A stretch of DNA of 64,000 nucleotides from Nocardia sp. XZ_19_385 (GCF_015355755.1 NZ_JACVEE010000001.1:1798001-1862000), one strand, 5' to 3'. Counted from the first letter of the stretch, positions 47,197-57,286 are shown. Program-made: numbers and translations. The notes: a model not told the origin generated them from the sequence alone.

Positions 47197-47212
47197 CCGT
47201 ACCCCGGTGGGA
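47197..47212. promoter_or_regulatory. Weak operator-like site upstream of HK-B
   Basis: On the minus strand TCCCACC-GG-GGTACGG shares the ACCGGGGTA core and 7-2-7 layout of the perfect site at 39214, with a poorer palindrome. It is about 60 bases upstream of histidine kinase B and about 95 bases before the phospholipase-like gene. Confidence 0.35.
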
Positions 47213-47304
47213 GATCATCGGCCCGCTCCCCCGCAGGCACGGGACCCGAAACCGCACTTCGGCGTGAGGTGGGCGGGCGCTGCCGATTCCTAGCGTTACC
47301 GATC

Positions 47305-48078
47305 ATGAGCTTCCCGACCACCGCCCGGCAGGCCGGCGCTGAAACAGCGGCCGATGAGATGTCCCCCGCGAACCCGCGCCGCACCAAGCTGGAGCGGTGT
47401 GCCGCGGTGACCGCCGTCGTGCTGACGACGATGGCGGCGACTGTCGCGCTCGCCCCGGTGACCCACGCGGCGTCGGTGGCCGAGCCCCGCATCGAAAATG
47501 CCGCGGCGGCAACGGCGGTCGTGAATCTCACGGCGGGTGGCCCCGGTTCGGCCGCTCAGCTGCCCGCGGACTTCGCGTCGGTCATCGGGTACGAGCCGGG
47601 CACCGAGCGCGGGCTCCTGGTCAACCCGAGTGGCGGCTGCTCCTCCCCCGTCCCGCTCCCCGCGGAATTCGAACTGGCCTGCCGGGCCCACGATCTCGGC
47701 TACGACCTGCTCCGCTACGCCGATCGCAGCGGAGCGCCCCTCGGCCCCTGGGCGCGCCAGGCCGTCGACTCCACTCTCGACCGCCGCATGCAGGAAGCCT
47801 GCACCACTCGCACCACCGCGGTCGGCCGCGCCGAGTGCTTCACCATGGCCGATGTCGCGGACGCCTTCGTCGACCTGAACTCCCGTCGTCAGGATTACGG
47901 CGCCCCGGTTGCCGAATCCGGTCTCAACAGTTGGCATTTCGGCATTTTCGCGCTGGCTGGGCTCGGAGTCACGGCACTCCTCGCACTGGCACGCACGCTG
48001 TTCGGCGGGCGACTGCCTGCTCTGCGCCGACCGCGGCTCGCACCCGTCACCCCTGCCGCAGCCGGGGCGCTCGCATGA
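47305..48078 (+). CDS. Phospholipase A2-like exported protein
   Basis: 257 residues from ATG at 47305; the in-frame ATG at 47359 would start directly at a signal peptide (RRTK, then a hydrophobic core ending THAAS). ACRAHDLGYDLLRYAD (125-140) is the C-x2-H-D-x-G-Y active-site motif of prokaryotic phospholipase A2. Further Cys residues (GCSSP, EACTT, AECF) could form disulfides. Unlike small secreted PLA2s it has a C-terminal TM helix (FALAGLGVTALLALA) and a basic tail, so it is probably held at the outer face of the membrane. Confidence 0.65.
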   Translation: MSFPTTARQAGAETAADEMSPANPRRTKLERCAAVTAVVLTTMAATVALAPVTHAASVAEPRIENAAAATAVVNLTAGGPGSAAQLPADFASVIGYEPGTERGLLVNPSGGCSSPVPLPAEFELACRAHDLGYDLLRYADRSGAPLGPWARQAVDSTLDRRMQEACTTRTTAVGRAECFTMADVADAFVDLNSRRQDYGAPVAESGLNSWHFGIFALAGLGVTALLALARTLFGGRLPALRRPRLAPVTPAAAGALA

Positions 48079-48313
48079 GGTCAGAACTTTCCTCTGGCCG
48101 GAAGACGGGGCCGCAATTGCCCCGGCGTTCCGGCGACACCCGAGCGCCCGCAGCTACAGCTCGACTGAAGGCCTACGAGCTGCCGAGTCCTCGTCGTCTC
48201 GTTGACGCCTCGGGCACGGCCGACAGCGGGCCGGGACACCAGGGAGATTGCTCGGCGAACGCGGTAGCGGGTCCCGCGAATTTGTTGAAACACGGCACGT
48301 TGCAGGAGGTTTC

Positions 48314-49762
48314 ATGATGACGACCACCCTCGAAAGACCAGACACTGTCGGCGCGGAGGCTGCCGCGCCGACACGGGCGTCCGAGCCGGGGAAGCGCTCG
48401 CAGCGGGTGCAGGCGACAGCGCGGAAGGTGCTGTCCAGCGCGCCACGAGTCGGCACCACCTCGGCGATCGGGATCGGCGCGCTGGTTTCACTGTCGCCAG
48501 GACTCTTGCCAAGAACCCCTGGGGCGCAGGCCATCTTGACCGCGTTGCTGATCGTGATCGTCCTCGCGGTGGCGGGACTACTTCGAATGGTGCTGCGGCG
48601 CTGGAAATTCGATATCAATACGCGGTTCCCAGGTGCACGTCGTCCGCTGTTCGCGTTGAGCACGCTCCTGATCGTCGGCGCGGCGGCGCAGGCGGGGCAT
48701 TGGCAGAACGCGCTGCGGTCTGCGATGGGGACCCCGCCGATCGGGCCCGATTACTGGTTGCGATGCGCGCTCGGTGCGGCACTGCTTGTCGGAGTGTGCA
48801 CCGGTATCGCGCGTGGATTCCGGTGGGCGTTGAGGCGGTTGGGTCTTGCCCGCAGTATCGCGTTGACCGTGGTGGCCGCGGCGGCCGGATATCTCGTGCT
48901 GGTCCCGAGTTTCGTAGGGTGGCGGCAGAGTACCTATGCCGCGGCGAACCATGTGATGGATCCCGCTCTGGTGCAGCCGGTTTCATTCGCGAGATCGGGC
49001 AGTGCCGAGTCGGCGGTCAGCTGGGGGTCACTCGGCGCGGAGGGGCGTAAGTTCGTCTCCGGCCAAGCCGAGGGGCCGGTCCGGGTCTATGCCGGAGTGG
49101 AATCCGCGCCTCATCTGGATTCCCGTGTGGCGCTGACGATCCGGGAGTTGGAGCGGTCCGGCGGGTTCGCCAAGTCGAACATCGTCGTCGCGGTTCCGAC
49201 CGGATCGGGATGGATCGACGCGAATGCGATGAAAGGATTCGCGCAGCGGTTCGGTGACGACGCCGCGGTGGTCGGCATGCAGTACTCCTACGCACCGAGC
49301 TGGGTGACGTTCGTCTTCGGCCGTGACGAGGCCATCGCCGCCGCGCGCGCGTTGTTCGCCGCCGTGGAGCAGCGCAGCGCCGAGCTCGGCGGGAAGAACC
49401 GGCTGTTCGTCTATGGCCAGAGTCTCGGAGCATATGGCGGCAGTTCGGTCTTCACCGATGACGCCGATCAGGACCGTCGCACCTGCGCCGTCCTGTGGGC
49501 GGGACCGCCGGCCGGTCACGTGTACCGGTCGGGCGCGACAGTGCTGGCCAACAGCTCCGACCCGGTGGTGCACTGGTCGCCGTCGCTGCTGTGGCGCGCC
49601 CCGGATCTGTCCGGAACTCGCGTGGACGCCCCTGTCCCGCAGTGGCTTCCGGTGGCGAGCTTCGTCCAGACCACAGCCGACCTGCTCGCCGCCCTCGACG
49701 CACCCGCCGGGCACGGCCACCGCTACGGCACCGACCAGGGCACAGACCTCGGGACCTGCTGA
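48314..49762 (+). CDS. Membrane alpha/beta-hydrolase (Abhydrolase_9 type)
   Basis: 482 residues from ATG at 48314, with AGGAGGT at 48304-48310. Four or five TM helices occupy residues about 45-205. The C-terminal hydrolase has VVAVPTGSGWIDA, QYSYAPSWVTFVF and nucleophile YGQSLGAYGG, as in the actinobacterial Abhydrolase_9 family. A late GHGHRYGTDQG may hold the His. It lies 235 bases after the PLA2-like gene on the same strand. A role in envelope lipid turnover is plausible but unproven. Confidence 0.85.
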   Translation: MMTTTLERPDTVGAEAAAPTRASEPGKRSQRVQATARKVLSSAPRVGTTSAIGIGALVSLSPGLLPRTPGAQAILTALLIVIVLAVAGLLRMVLRRWKFDINTRFPGARRPLFALSTLLIVGAAAQAGHWQNALRSAMGTPPIGPDYWLRCALGAALLVGVCTGIARGFRWALRRLGLARSIALTVVAAAAGYLVLVPSFVGWRQSTYAAANHVMDPALVQPVSFARSGSAESAVSWGSLGAEGRKFVSGQAEGPVRVYAGVESAPHLDSRVALTIRELERSGGFAKSNIVVAVPTGSGWIDANAMKGFAQRFGDDAAVVGMQYSYAPSWVTFVFGRDEAIAAARALFAAVEQRSAELGGKNRLFVYGQSLGAYGGSSVFTDDADQDRRTCAVLWAGPPAGHVYRSGATVLANSSDPVVHWSPSLLWRAPDLSGTRVDAPVPQWLPVASFVQTTADLLAALDAPAGHGHRYGTDQGTDLGTC

Positions 49763-49800
49763 CCGTTGACGCATCCTGAAACGTGTTCTAGTTTTCTCGC

Positions 49801-50244
49801 ATGGGACTGACCATCGACGCCGCTGTCTACATCGACGCCCCCGCCGAGGTGGTGTGGCAGGTGCTCACCGACTTCGCGCACTACGGCGACTGGAACCCCT
49901 TCTGCCTGGAGGCGAAGACGAGCCTGATCCCGGGCGAACCGATCGACATGCTCGTACAACTCGGCCCCAAACGCCTGCGCCAGCGCGAATACATGCGCAG
50001 CCACACCCCCGGACGTGAATTCAGCTACACCATGAAGCCGGTCCCCCTCGGCACCCTGCACAGCCTGCGCTCACACACCGTCACCGCCGTCACACCCGAG
50101 CGCACCCGCTACGAATCCCACTTCGAACTCAACGGCTGGCTCAACCCGGTCGTCCGCGCCGCACTCGGCAAGCACCTGCGCAACGGATTCGAAGGCATGA
50201 CCGCGGCCGTCCAGCGCCAAGCCGAGTCCCAGCACAGCCGCTGA
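49801..50244 (+). CDS. SRPBCC (START-like) domain protein
   Basis: 147 residues, a single SRPBCC fold: TIDAAVYIDAPAEVVWQVLTDFAHYGDWNPF at the start, a central beta-sheet, and the closing amphipathic helix FEGMTAAVQRQAE. Such proteins bind hydrophobic ligands or act as cyclases or conjugating enzymes. Nothing here fixes the ligand. It follows the hydrolase by 38 bases and could be co-transcribed. Confidence 0.85.
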   Translation: MGLTIDAAVYIDAPAEVVWQVLTDFAHYGDWNPFCLEAKTSLIPGEPIDMLVQLGPKRLRQREYMRSHTPGREFSYTMKPVPLGTLHSLRSHTVTAVTPERTRYESHFELNGWLNPVVRAALGKHLRNGFEGMTAAVQRQAESQHSR

Positions 50245-50282
50245 CCCCAGGCGTCGGCCGCGCATAGCAACGACAGCGACGC

Positions 50283-50422
50283 CACGCGCGGCGGTCGCGA
50301 GGGGCAACGTCACGCGCGGCGGTCCCGAGAGGCGACATCACGCGCGGAGGTCCCGAGAGGCGACATCACGCGCGGAGGTCCCGAGAGGCGACATCACGCG
50401 CGGAGGTCCTGAGAGGCGACGT
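50283..50422. repeat. 28-base tandem repeat, five units
   Basis: Five head-to-tail 28-base units (50283-50310, 50311-50338, 50339-50366, 50367-50394, 50395-50422) of type cacgcgcggaggtcccgaga-ggcgacat. The first unit is the most diverged. A sixth partial unit (50423-50436) is the coding 3' end of the tetR gene, so the array looks like repeated copying of the gene's last codons plus following bases. There are no spacers, so it is not a CRISPR array. Confidence 0.85.
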
Positions 50423-51009
50423 CACGCGCGGAGGTAGGCGAGGGCAGCGTCCAGCGCGGCGTCGGCATAGGCTTCGTCGAGGCCGCCGAGGCCGAGGGAC
50501 CACCGGCTCTGGATCGGGCCGAGTAGCAGATCCAAGGCCAGTTCCAGGTTCAGATCGGCGCGGAGTTCGCCGGAAACGATTGCGGCCGTGAGGCGTTCGG
50601 CGATGGCGGCACGGTGGGGCAACAGGAGGCGCTCGCGGTAGAGAGCGCCGGGTGCGGGATCCTGCTGGATCTCGATGTAGATCGCGCGCAGGAACGATTC
50701 GAAGCCGGGGTCGGTGAGTGCGGCGACCGAACCGCGCATCTGCGGGAGTAGGTCGGCGCGGATATCGCCGGTGTCCGGCAGGGCCAATCCGTCCGGGCCG
50801 GAGTCGAGTTCGAGCATGGCGTCGCACACCACCGCGCCCTTGGAAGGCCACCATCGGTAGATCGTCTGCTTACCGACACCCGCGCGGGAAGCGATCACCT
50901 CCACAGTGAGCTTCGCGTTGGGCAATTCGCGAATCAGCTCGGTGGCGGCGTTCAGGATCGCGGCGCGGGCGCGTTCACTGCGCCGGGCTGCGCTGGGCGT
51001 TTCGGGCAT
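50422..51009 (-). CDS. TetR-family repressor
   Basis: 195 residues. The N-terminal HTH is ARAAILNAATELIRELPNAKLTVEVIASRAGVGKQTIYRWWPSK-like (about 14-57). The C-terminal ligand domain resembles the TetR C-11 type. It is divergent from an SDR gene, and both promoters carry the GAGACG-N3-CGTCTC palindrome, so it probably represses itself and the SDR gene until an unknown ligand binds. The stop codon overlaps the first base of the tandem repeat array. Confidence 0.92.
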   Translation of the reverse strand: MPETPSAARRSERARAAILNAATELIRELPNAKLTVEVIASRAGVGKQTIYRWWPSKGAVVCDAMLELDSGPDGLALPDTGDIRADLLPQMRGSVAALTDPGFESFLRAIYIEIQQDPAPGALYRERLLLPHRAAIAERLTAAIVSGELRADLNLELALDLLLGPIQSRWSLGLGGLDEAYADAALDAALAYLRA

Positions 51010-51025
51010 GCGCCGAGTCTAGAGA

Positions 51026-51040
51026 GAGACGAACCGTCTC
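51026..51040. promoter_or_regulatory. TetR operator, tetR-proximal
   Basis: GAGACG-AAC-CGTCTC, a perfect 6-3-6 inverted repeat 16 bases from the tetR start. Confidence 0.7.
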
Positions 51041-51043
51041 GTC

Positions 51044-51072
51044 TTGACAACTTCGAAGTCGGCTGGCAGTGT
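51044..51072 (+). promoter_or_regulatory. Promoter of the SDR gene
   Basis: TTGACA (51044-51049), 17-base spacer, CAGTGT (51067-51072). The -35 is perfect and the -10 weak. It lies between the two operators. Confidence 0.5.
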
Positions 51073-51086
51073 CGTCCTCGTTCCAA

Positions 51087-51103
51087 CGAGACGGATCGTC
51101 TCG
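51087..51103. promoter_or_regulatory. TetR operator, SDR-proximal
   Basis: CGAGACG-GAT-CGTCTCG, a perfect 7-3-7 inverted repeat with the same core as the site at 51026, placed just downstream of the SDR promoter where a bound repressor would block transcription. Confidence 0.75.
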
Positions 51104-51120
51104 CGACGAAAGGAGTCACC

Positions 51121-51982
51121 ATGACCCGCACCTGGTTCATCACCGGCGCCAACCGCGGCCTCGGCCGCGCCTTCACCACCGCCGCCCTCGCCCAGGGTGA
51201 CCGCGTCGTCGCGACCGCCCGCGATCCGAAGACCATGGAAGATCTGCGGGACGAGCGACTCACGGTGCTGCCGTTGGACGTTCGCGACCGCGGCGCCGTA
51301 ATCGACACGGTGAACGCCGCTTTCGACAAGGTCGGCACCATCGACGTGATCATCAACAACGCGGGCTATGGCCTTGTCGGTGCCCTCGAAGAACTCACCG
51401 AGGCCGAGATCCGCGACCAGATGGACACCAACTTTTATGGCGCCCTCTGGGTTTCGCAGGCGGCGGTACCGCACCTGCGGGCGCAGGGTTCCGGCCACAT
51501 CGTGCAGATCTCGACGGTCGGCGCGGTCGGCAGCCTGCCGTTGTTCGGCCTGTACAACGCGAGCAAGTGGGCCCTGGAAGGGTTCAGCGCTTCGCTGGCC
51601 GACGAACTGCGGCCCTTCGGCATCCATGTCACCCTCGCCCAAATGGGCGGCTTCGACACCGACTGGGCGAAGTCGAGCATGAAGTTCGGCACGGAACTGC
51701 CCGCCTACACCGAGCAGCGCCAAGCCCTCTTCGGTATGCCGGACTACTGGGGCCCGCTCGTCCAAGCCGAATCCGCGCACACCCCAGACGAATCCGCGCC
51801 GAGCACGCACGAGCCTGCGGAGGCCCCCGAATCGACCGAACCGGGACCGGAAGTCGCCGCCGCGGCGATCCTCGACCTGGTCGCCATGCCGAACCCTCCG
51901 GTCCGCAAGGTAATTGGCCCCGGCGCCCACCAAATGGTCACCATGGCCCTGGACGCCCGCCGCCAGGATTACCTGACGGATC
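51121..51982 (+). other. Core of the SDR coding region before the duplicated tail
   Basis: This marks the unduplicated part of the SDR gene described in the next entry. From about 51971 onward the gene's 3' end is also found as a diverged copy at 52064-52136. Confidence 0.4.
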
Positions 51983-52005
51983 CCGAATTCACCTGGCCCG
52001 CATAG
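51121..52005 (+). CDS. Short-chain dehydrogenase/reductase, TetR-controlled
   Basis: 294 residues from ATG at 51121 with AGGAG upstream. Rossmann signature TGANRGLGRAF (9-19), NNAGYG, catalytic Ser in QISTVGAVG, and YNASK with the Tyr/Lys pair. It resembles the classical SDRs often paired with TetR. The segment 215-245 (TPDESAPSTHEPAEAPESTEP) is a Pro/Glu-rich insert. Substrate unknown. The final codons and following hairpin are duplicated downstream. Confidence 0.92.
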   Translation: MTRTWFITGANRGLGRAFTTAALAQGDRVVATARDPKTMEDLRDERLTVLPLDVRDRGAVIDTVNAAFDKVGTIDVIINNAGYGLVGALEELTEAEIRDQMDTNFYGALWVSQAAVPHLRAQGSGHIVQISTVGAVGSLPLFGLYNASKWALEGFSASLADELRPFGIHVTLAQMGGFDTDWAKSSMKFGTELPAYTEQRQALFGMPDYWGPLVQAESAHTPDESAPSTHEPAEAPESTEPGPEVAAAAILDLVAMPNPPVRKVIGPGAHQMVTMALDARRQDYLTDPEFTWPA

Positions 52006-52136
52006 CAGAACGGGGGTGGACCCGAAGCCCGGTTCCACCCCGCCGGCCCCTGACGCCACAACTACCTGCGGATCCCGGATCACCTGGCCGGTGCAGCAGA
52101 ACGGGGTGGAACCCGAAACCTGGTTCCACCCCGCCG
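51971..52136. repeat. Direct repeat of the SDR 3' end with hairpins
   Basis: Two diverged copies of about 74 bases, 51971-52045 and 52064-52136. The first includes the last 11 codons and stop of the SDR gene. Each ends in a hairpin; the second is an 11-base perfect stem (52103-52113 and 52122-52132). The hairpins probably act as terminators between the convergent SDR and gatA genes. Confidence 0.8.
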
Positions 52137-52146
52137 CTATCTGATC

Positions 52147-53615
<1,469 letters not shown>

Positions 53616-53619
<4 letters not shown>

Positions 53620-53915
53620 GCGCCCTCTCCCAGAATCTGCGGAACCATGAACCGCTGTTCCTCCACCGCGGGCGCACCCGAGAGCGCTTCCCCGGGCGTC
53701 AGGCTCGGCTGGACCTCATCGGGCCGGGTCACGTTCGTCGTCGGATTGGGCGACGAGGTGGGCGGGACGTCGGCGGCGGCGACCTCGTTGATGGTCCGTA
53801 CGTGACTCAGGATCGAATCCAGCTGACCGGCGAACTGATCCAGTTCGGCATCGGACAGCGCGAGCCGGGACAGCCGGGCGAGGTGAGCTACCTCGTCGCG
53901 GGAGATGGCGGGCAC
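53616..53915 (-). CDS. gatC: Asp/Glu-tRNA amidotransferase subunit C
   Basis: 99 residues from GTG at 53915, with AAAGGGG about eight bases upstream; a longer frame to 54074 is rejected because the family starts at [17 protein letters not shown]. GatC links GatA to GatB. The C-terminal half ([19 protein letters not shown]) is the extended strap. First gene of the gatCA operon. Confidence 0.95.
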
Positions 53916-54198
53916 CGCAGGACCCCTTTCGGCATGTTGAGCGTGATGCTGGGATTTTCGAAGAGATTCGGCCAGACGGTAGCCTACCGACCCGCCGAGG
54001 TGCGCCGCCCACCGCAGCCCGCAGCGGATCGACACACCCCCGCCGCCTAGCGTGACACGCCGCCGCGCCGTCAAAACGCCGCGTGGCGTTGGTCACTGGC
54101 GGCTGTTCGACTCGATAACCGTCGCCCGGGGGTGTAAGTATTGCCAGACCCGGGTAACCGATCACCAGGCTCGGCCGGCCCAGAGGAAAGGAACGCGC

Positions 54199-54849
54199 GT
54201 GTCTTATCTGCTCCGCGTGCAACTTCCGGATCGCCCGGGAAGCCTCGGCTCCCTGGCACTCGCCCTGGGTTCGGTGGGTGCCGACATCCTCTCCCTCGAC
54301 GTGGTCGAGCGCGGGGCCGGCTTCGCGATCGACGATCTCGTCGTGGAGGTGCCGCCCGGCGCGCTGCCCGACACCCTCATCACCGCGGCGGAATCCATCG
54401 GTGACGTGCGCGTGGATTCGATCCGCCCGTACTCGGGCGTCTTGGACACCCATCGGGAACTCGAGCTGATCGATCAGGTCGCCAGCGCGCGCGACGACCG
54501 GATGCAGGTCCTCGTCGACGGTGCGCCCCGGGTGCTGCGCGTGGGCTGGTCCACCATCCTCGACATGGGCCCGCAGGGCGCCTATCGGGTGGTCGGCAGC
54601 CAGAGCGCGCCGCAGACCCAGGCGGCTTCGGCGCCCTGGATGCCGCTGGAGAAGCCCGCGGTGCTCGATCCCGAGGCCGATTGGGTGCCGCAGATCTGGC
54701 GCGATATGGACACCAAGCTCGCGGCCGCGCCGCTCGGCAATACCGGGAAGGTGCTGATGCTCGGTCGTCCGGGCGGACCGGATTTCCGGCCGTCGGAGGT
54801 CGCGCGGCTGGGCTACCTCGCCGGAATCGTCGCCACCGTTCTCGGCTGA
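54199..54849 (+). CDS. ACT-domain amino-acid-binding protein
   Basis: 216 residues from GTG at 54199, preceded by AAAGGA. An N-terminal ACT domain (YLLRVQLPDRPGSLGSLALALGSVG) and a second region with LVDGAPRVLRVGWSTIL. Position opposite gatC matches mycobacterial Rv3013. It probably senses an amino acid; target unknown. An in-frame extension upstream to 54052 is rejected. Confidence 0.85.
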   Translation: MSYLLRVQLPDRPGSLGSLALALGSVGADILSLDVVERGAGFAIDDLVVEVPPGALPDTLITAAESIGDVRVDSIRPYSGVLDTHRELELIDQVASARDDRMQVLVDGAPRVLRVGWSTILDMGPQGAYRVVGSQSAPQTQAASAPWMPLEKPAVLDPEADWVPQIWRDMDTKLAAAPLGNTGKVLMLGRPGGPDFRPSEVARLGYLAGIVATVLG

Positions 54850-54862
54850 AAAAGGTTGTGAC

Positions 54863-55369
54863 TCAGGAGAGTTGCAGTCGGAGCACGCGTAGCTGCTCGC
54901 CCGAAGGGGTGAGCCAGTCCCGCTCGGGGACCGGGACGAAACCGAAACGGTCGTAGAGCCGGCGGGCATCAGCCATGGCGGGCATGGTGGTGAGCGCCAC
55001 CGCTTCGAACGATTCCGCCGCGGCGATATCGAGGACGGTTCGCACCAGCGCCGTGCCCGCGCCGAGACCGCGCGCCGTCTTCGACACCGCCAGCATCCGG
55101 AACTCGAGCTCACCCGGCCGGGCGATCTCGGCGTAGGGGGTGCCGGGCCGGGCAACGGTGAGCGAGCCGACCACCCGATCCTCGTGCGTGGCCACCAGGA
55201 TCTGCGCCGCGGCCGCACGCTTGGGGGTATCGCCCAGTTCGGTGACGTAGAGGCTGTCTGCCTGGACGTATCCCTCGCCGACGTAGACGTCGACCGTCAG
55301 CTCGCCGATCGCGTCGTATTCGTCCGGGTTTGCCGTCCGGATGACGACCGCGGAGTCGTGTGCACCCAT
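54863..55369 (-). CDS. GNAT-family N-acetyltransferase
   Basis: 168 residues from ATG at 55369 (a longer frame to 55435 lacks support). GNAT motifs: ILVATHEDRVVGSLTVA (motif D/A strand), LEFRMLAVSKTARGLGAGTALVRTVL with the R-G-L-G-A-G acetyl-CoA loop, and ARRLYDRFGFVPVP (motif B). Acetyl acceptor unknown. Convergent with the ACT gene, 13 bases apart. Confidence 0.9.
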   Translation of the reverse strand: MGAHDSAVVIRTANPDEYDAIGELTVDVYVGEGYVQADSLYVTELGDTPKRAAAAQILVATHEDRVVGSLTVARPGTPYAEIARPGELEFRMLAVSKTARGLGAGTALVRTVLDIAAAESFEAVALTTMPAMADARRLYDRFGFVPVPERDWLTPSGEQLRVLRLQLS

Positions 55370-55412
55370 ACCGGGAATACTGCCACCAGCGGCAACTGCC
55401 CTTGACGCGCGG

Positions 55413-55772
55413 CTACCCCCACAGCGACCGGGCACCGGGATGCACGGGCTGCCAGCGGTCCGGCTTCCCGGCCGGGTAGACGACCGGGATGAATTCGCCG
55501 ACCGTCGGCCACTGGTTCACATCCCACACCCAGCGGCCGTACACGACCGCCTCCGAAACCGACGGGCCGCTCAGATTGCCGGTGATGGTGACGAATTCCT
55601 CGGTTCCGTCGAGCGGGCGCGGGCTGATACCGGTGACATACACCGAGCCGCTTTCCGGCGGCACTCCCCGCTGGCCCGCCCCCAGCCCCGACGCCCCGCG
55701 CCGGCGCAGCAACGGCACCACCAGGGTGGCCAGGGCGACCACCATGACCACGAGGAATACGAACTGCAACAT
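55413..55772 (-). CDS. One-TM membrane protein of unknown function
   Basis: 119 residues from ATG at 55772, eight bases after AGGA (ATG at 55781 is an alternative). An N-terminal TM helix (LQFVFLVVMVVALATLVVPLL) is followed by RRR and a cytoplasmic domain with a beta-rich, Trp-containing pattern (YGRWVWDVNQWP). Family unknown to me. Confidence 0.65.
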   Translation of the reverse strand: MLQFVFLVVMVVALATLVVPLLRRRGASGLGAGQRGVPPESGSVYVTGISPRPLDGTEEFVTITGNLSGPSVSEAVVYGRWVWDVNQWPTVGEFIPVVYPAGKPDRWQPVHPGARSLWG

Positions 55773-55795
55773 GCCATTCATCCTAGTCAGCGCGG

Positions 55796-57040
55796 CTAGA
55801 GCACGGCGAGCTCGCTGGCTCCCCGCTCGGTCCGGCGGACCTGCCAGACCGCGGTGCGGGTGCGCTGCGAGCGGCCGTTGCCGCGATCGATCAACGCTCG
55901 GTTGCTGGTGGTGTAGATCAGCTGGGCGCCACGGGAATTGGTTTCCGGGTTCTGAAACAGCTGGATCAGGCGGTCGGCCTGTTCGGCGGGCAGGTGCGCG
56001 CCGAGGTCGTCGACCGCGAGCACGCGGCCCGCGTCGAGCGCGTCCAGCATCGTCGGGAGCAGCCGCAGCAGGGACAGGGTGGCGGCGGATTCGTCGGTGA
56101 TGTCGAAGGGGGCCGCTATGCCCTCGTGCATCACATTCAGGCCGGCGCCGCGGCGGGCGACCATCCGGGAGTAGAGCGCGTCGCGTGCGGCCCGCAGATT
56201 GGCGAGTTCGCGGTCCAGCATCAGCGGGGTGATTCCGTTGGCCCGCAACAGATTCTCGGCATGGCCGGGCGAGGTGGCGCACAGGTCGGCCTGCTCGGCG
56301 GTCGCGGCGATGTCGCCGTCCAGGTCCCGCAGGTAGTCGGCGTACATCGGATCATGTTCGGCGACAAGCAGATCCGTGATGCCCAGGTCGGCGGCACGGA
56401 GCAGCAGGAGCAGTCGCGCGGCGTTCTCGGCGGACCGGGAGACGTGCCCGCCCAGCCGATGCGCCACCTCGGCCGGGTCCGGCGCACCCGCCTGCACCTC
56501 CAGCAGCGCGGAGAACCACCGGTAGGCGGGCACCAGCGCCTCGGCGTACATCTGCCCGGCCAGGCTGAGCAGCAACGCGTTCGGGCGCACCAGCGGTACC
56601 AGCGCGGCAATCCCGTAGCGGGCCGCCTCGAACATCGGACCGACCTTGATCTGATCGCCGTTGCGCTCGAACACGATTCGCTTCCGGTTCCGCGGATGGG
56701 TGTACAACCACTCCGCCGTCACATCGGCGTTGTCCAACCGGAACCCATAGGTATAGGGGACCCCCTCCGCGACGAAGGCGGCCACGAATTCCGTTGGCCG
56801 ATCCGGGAATCCGAGGTGCGGCGATCGCACCGGCCCGGCATAGGGGTCCCACCCCGTCACCGAATTCAGCACCGCGTCCCGCATCTGCCCCAGCGCCCCG
56901 ATCAGGCTGGACTTCCCCGCCGCCGGCGACCCGAGCACCGCCGTCACCGGCACCGCCACCGGCCCACTCCCCCGGTACAACCGCAGTTCCTGCCGTTCGG
57001 CCAGTGACCGATGATTCTCCACCTGAAAGCTCCGCAACAC
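55796..57040 (-). CDS. AAA/ABC-type ATPase (OLD/RloC-like), orphan
   Basis: 414 residues from GTG at 57040, with AAGGA upstream. FQVENHRSL at the N-terminus and Walker A GSPAAGKSSL (38-47) mark the AAA_15/AAA_21 family; AVDDLGAHLP near 345 is the Walker B with ABC-style D-loop, and TTSNRALIDRG follows. No TOPRIM or nuclease domain is visible. Such ATPases often act with a toxin or nuclease in phage defence, but no obvious partner is adjacent, so the role is open. Confidence 0.8.
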   Translation of the reverse strand: MLRSFQVENHRSLAERQELRLYRGSGPVAVPVTAVLGSPAAGKSSLIGALGQMRDAVLNSVTGWDPYAGPVRSPHLGFPDRPTEFVAAFVAEGVPYTYGFRLDNADVTAEWLYTHPRNRKRIVFERNGDQIKVGPMFEAARYGIAALVPLVRPNALLLSLAGQMYAEALVPAYRWFSALLEVQAGAPDPAEVAHRLGGHVSRSAENAARLLLLLRAADLGITDLLVAEHDPMYADYLRDLDGDIAATAEQADLCATSPGHAENLLRANGITPLMLDRELANLRAARDALYSRMVARRGAGLNVMHEGIAAPFDITDESAATLSLLRLLPTMLDALDAGRVLAVDDLGAHLPAEQADRLIQLFQNPETNSRGAQLIYTTSNRALIDRGNGRSQRTRTAVWQVRRTERGASELAVL

Positions 57041-57286
57041 GCTGCCATCCTTGCCTGCGCACGGCGGGTGTGCGACATACAGGGCAGCTCGCTCCTGTTA
57101 GCAACCTTCCGCGACAGTTGTGTATAACTCTGAAATACTTGCTCCTACCTGCGCATTTGTCGCCCGCTGAGGAACTTCGCGCCTTGTGCCCGACGTAGGT
57201 TGTGCTCATGACCACCACACCCCGCCGACGACACCGTCGCCGCGAACGACCTGTTCCCGCCACCGAGTTAGCGATAGCCTGAGCAC

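Noticed and set aside
50283..50436. CRISPR array
   Set aside because: The units are head-to-tail without spacers and merge into tetR coding sequence.
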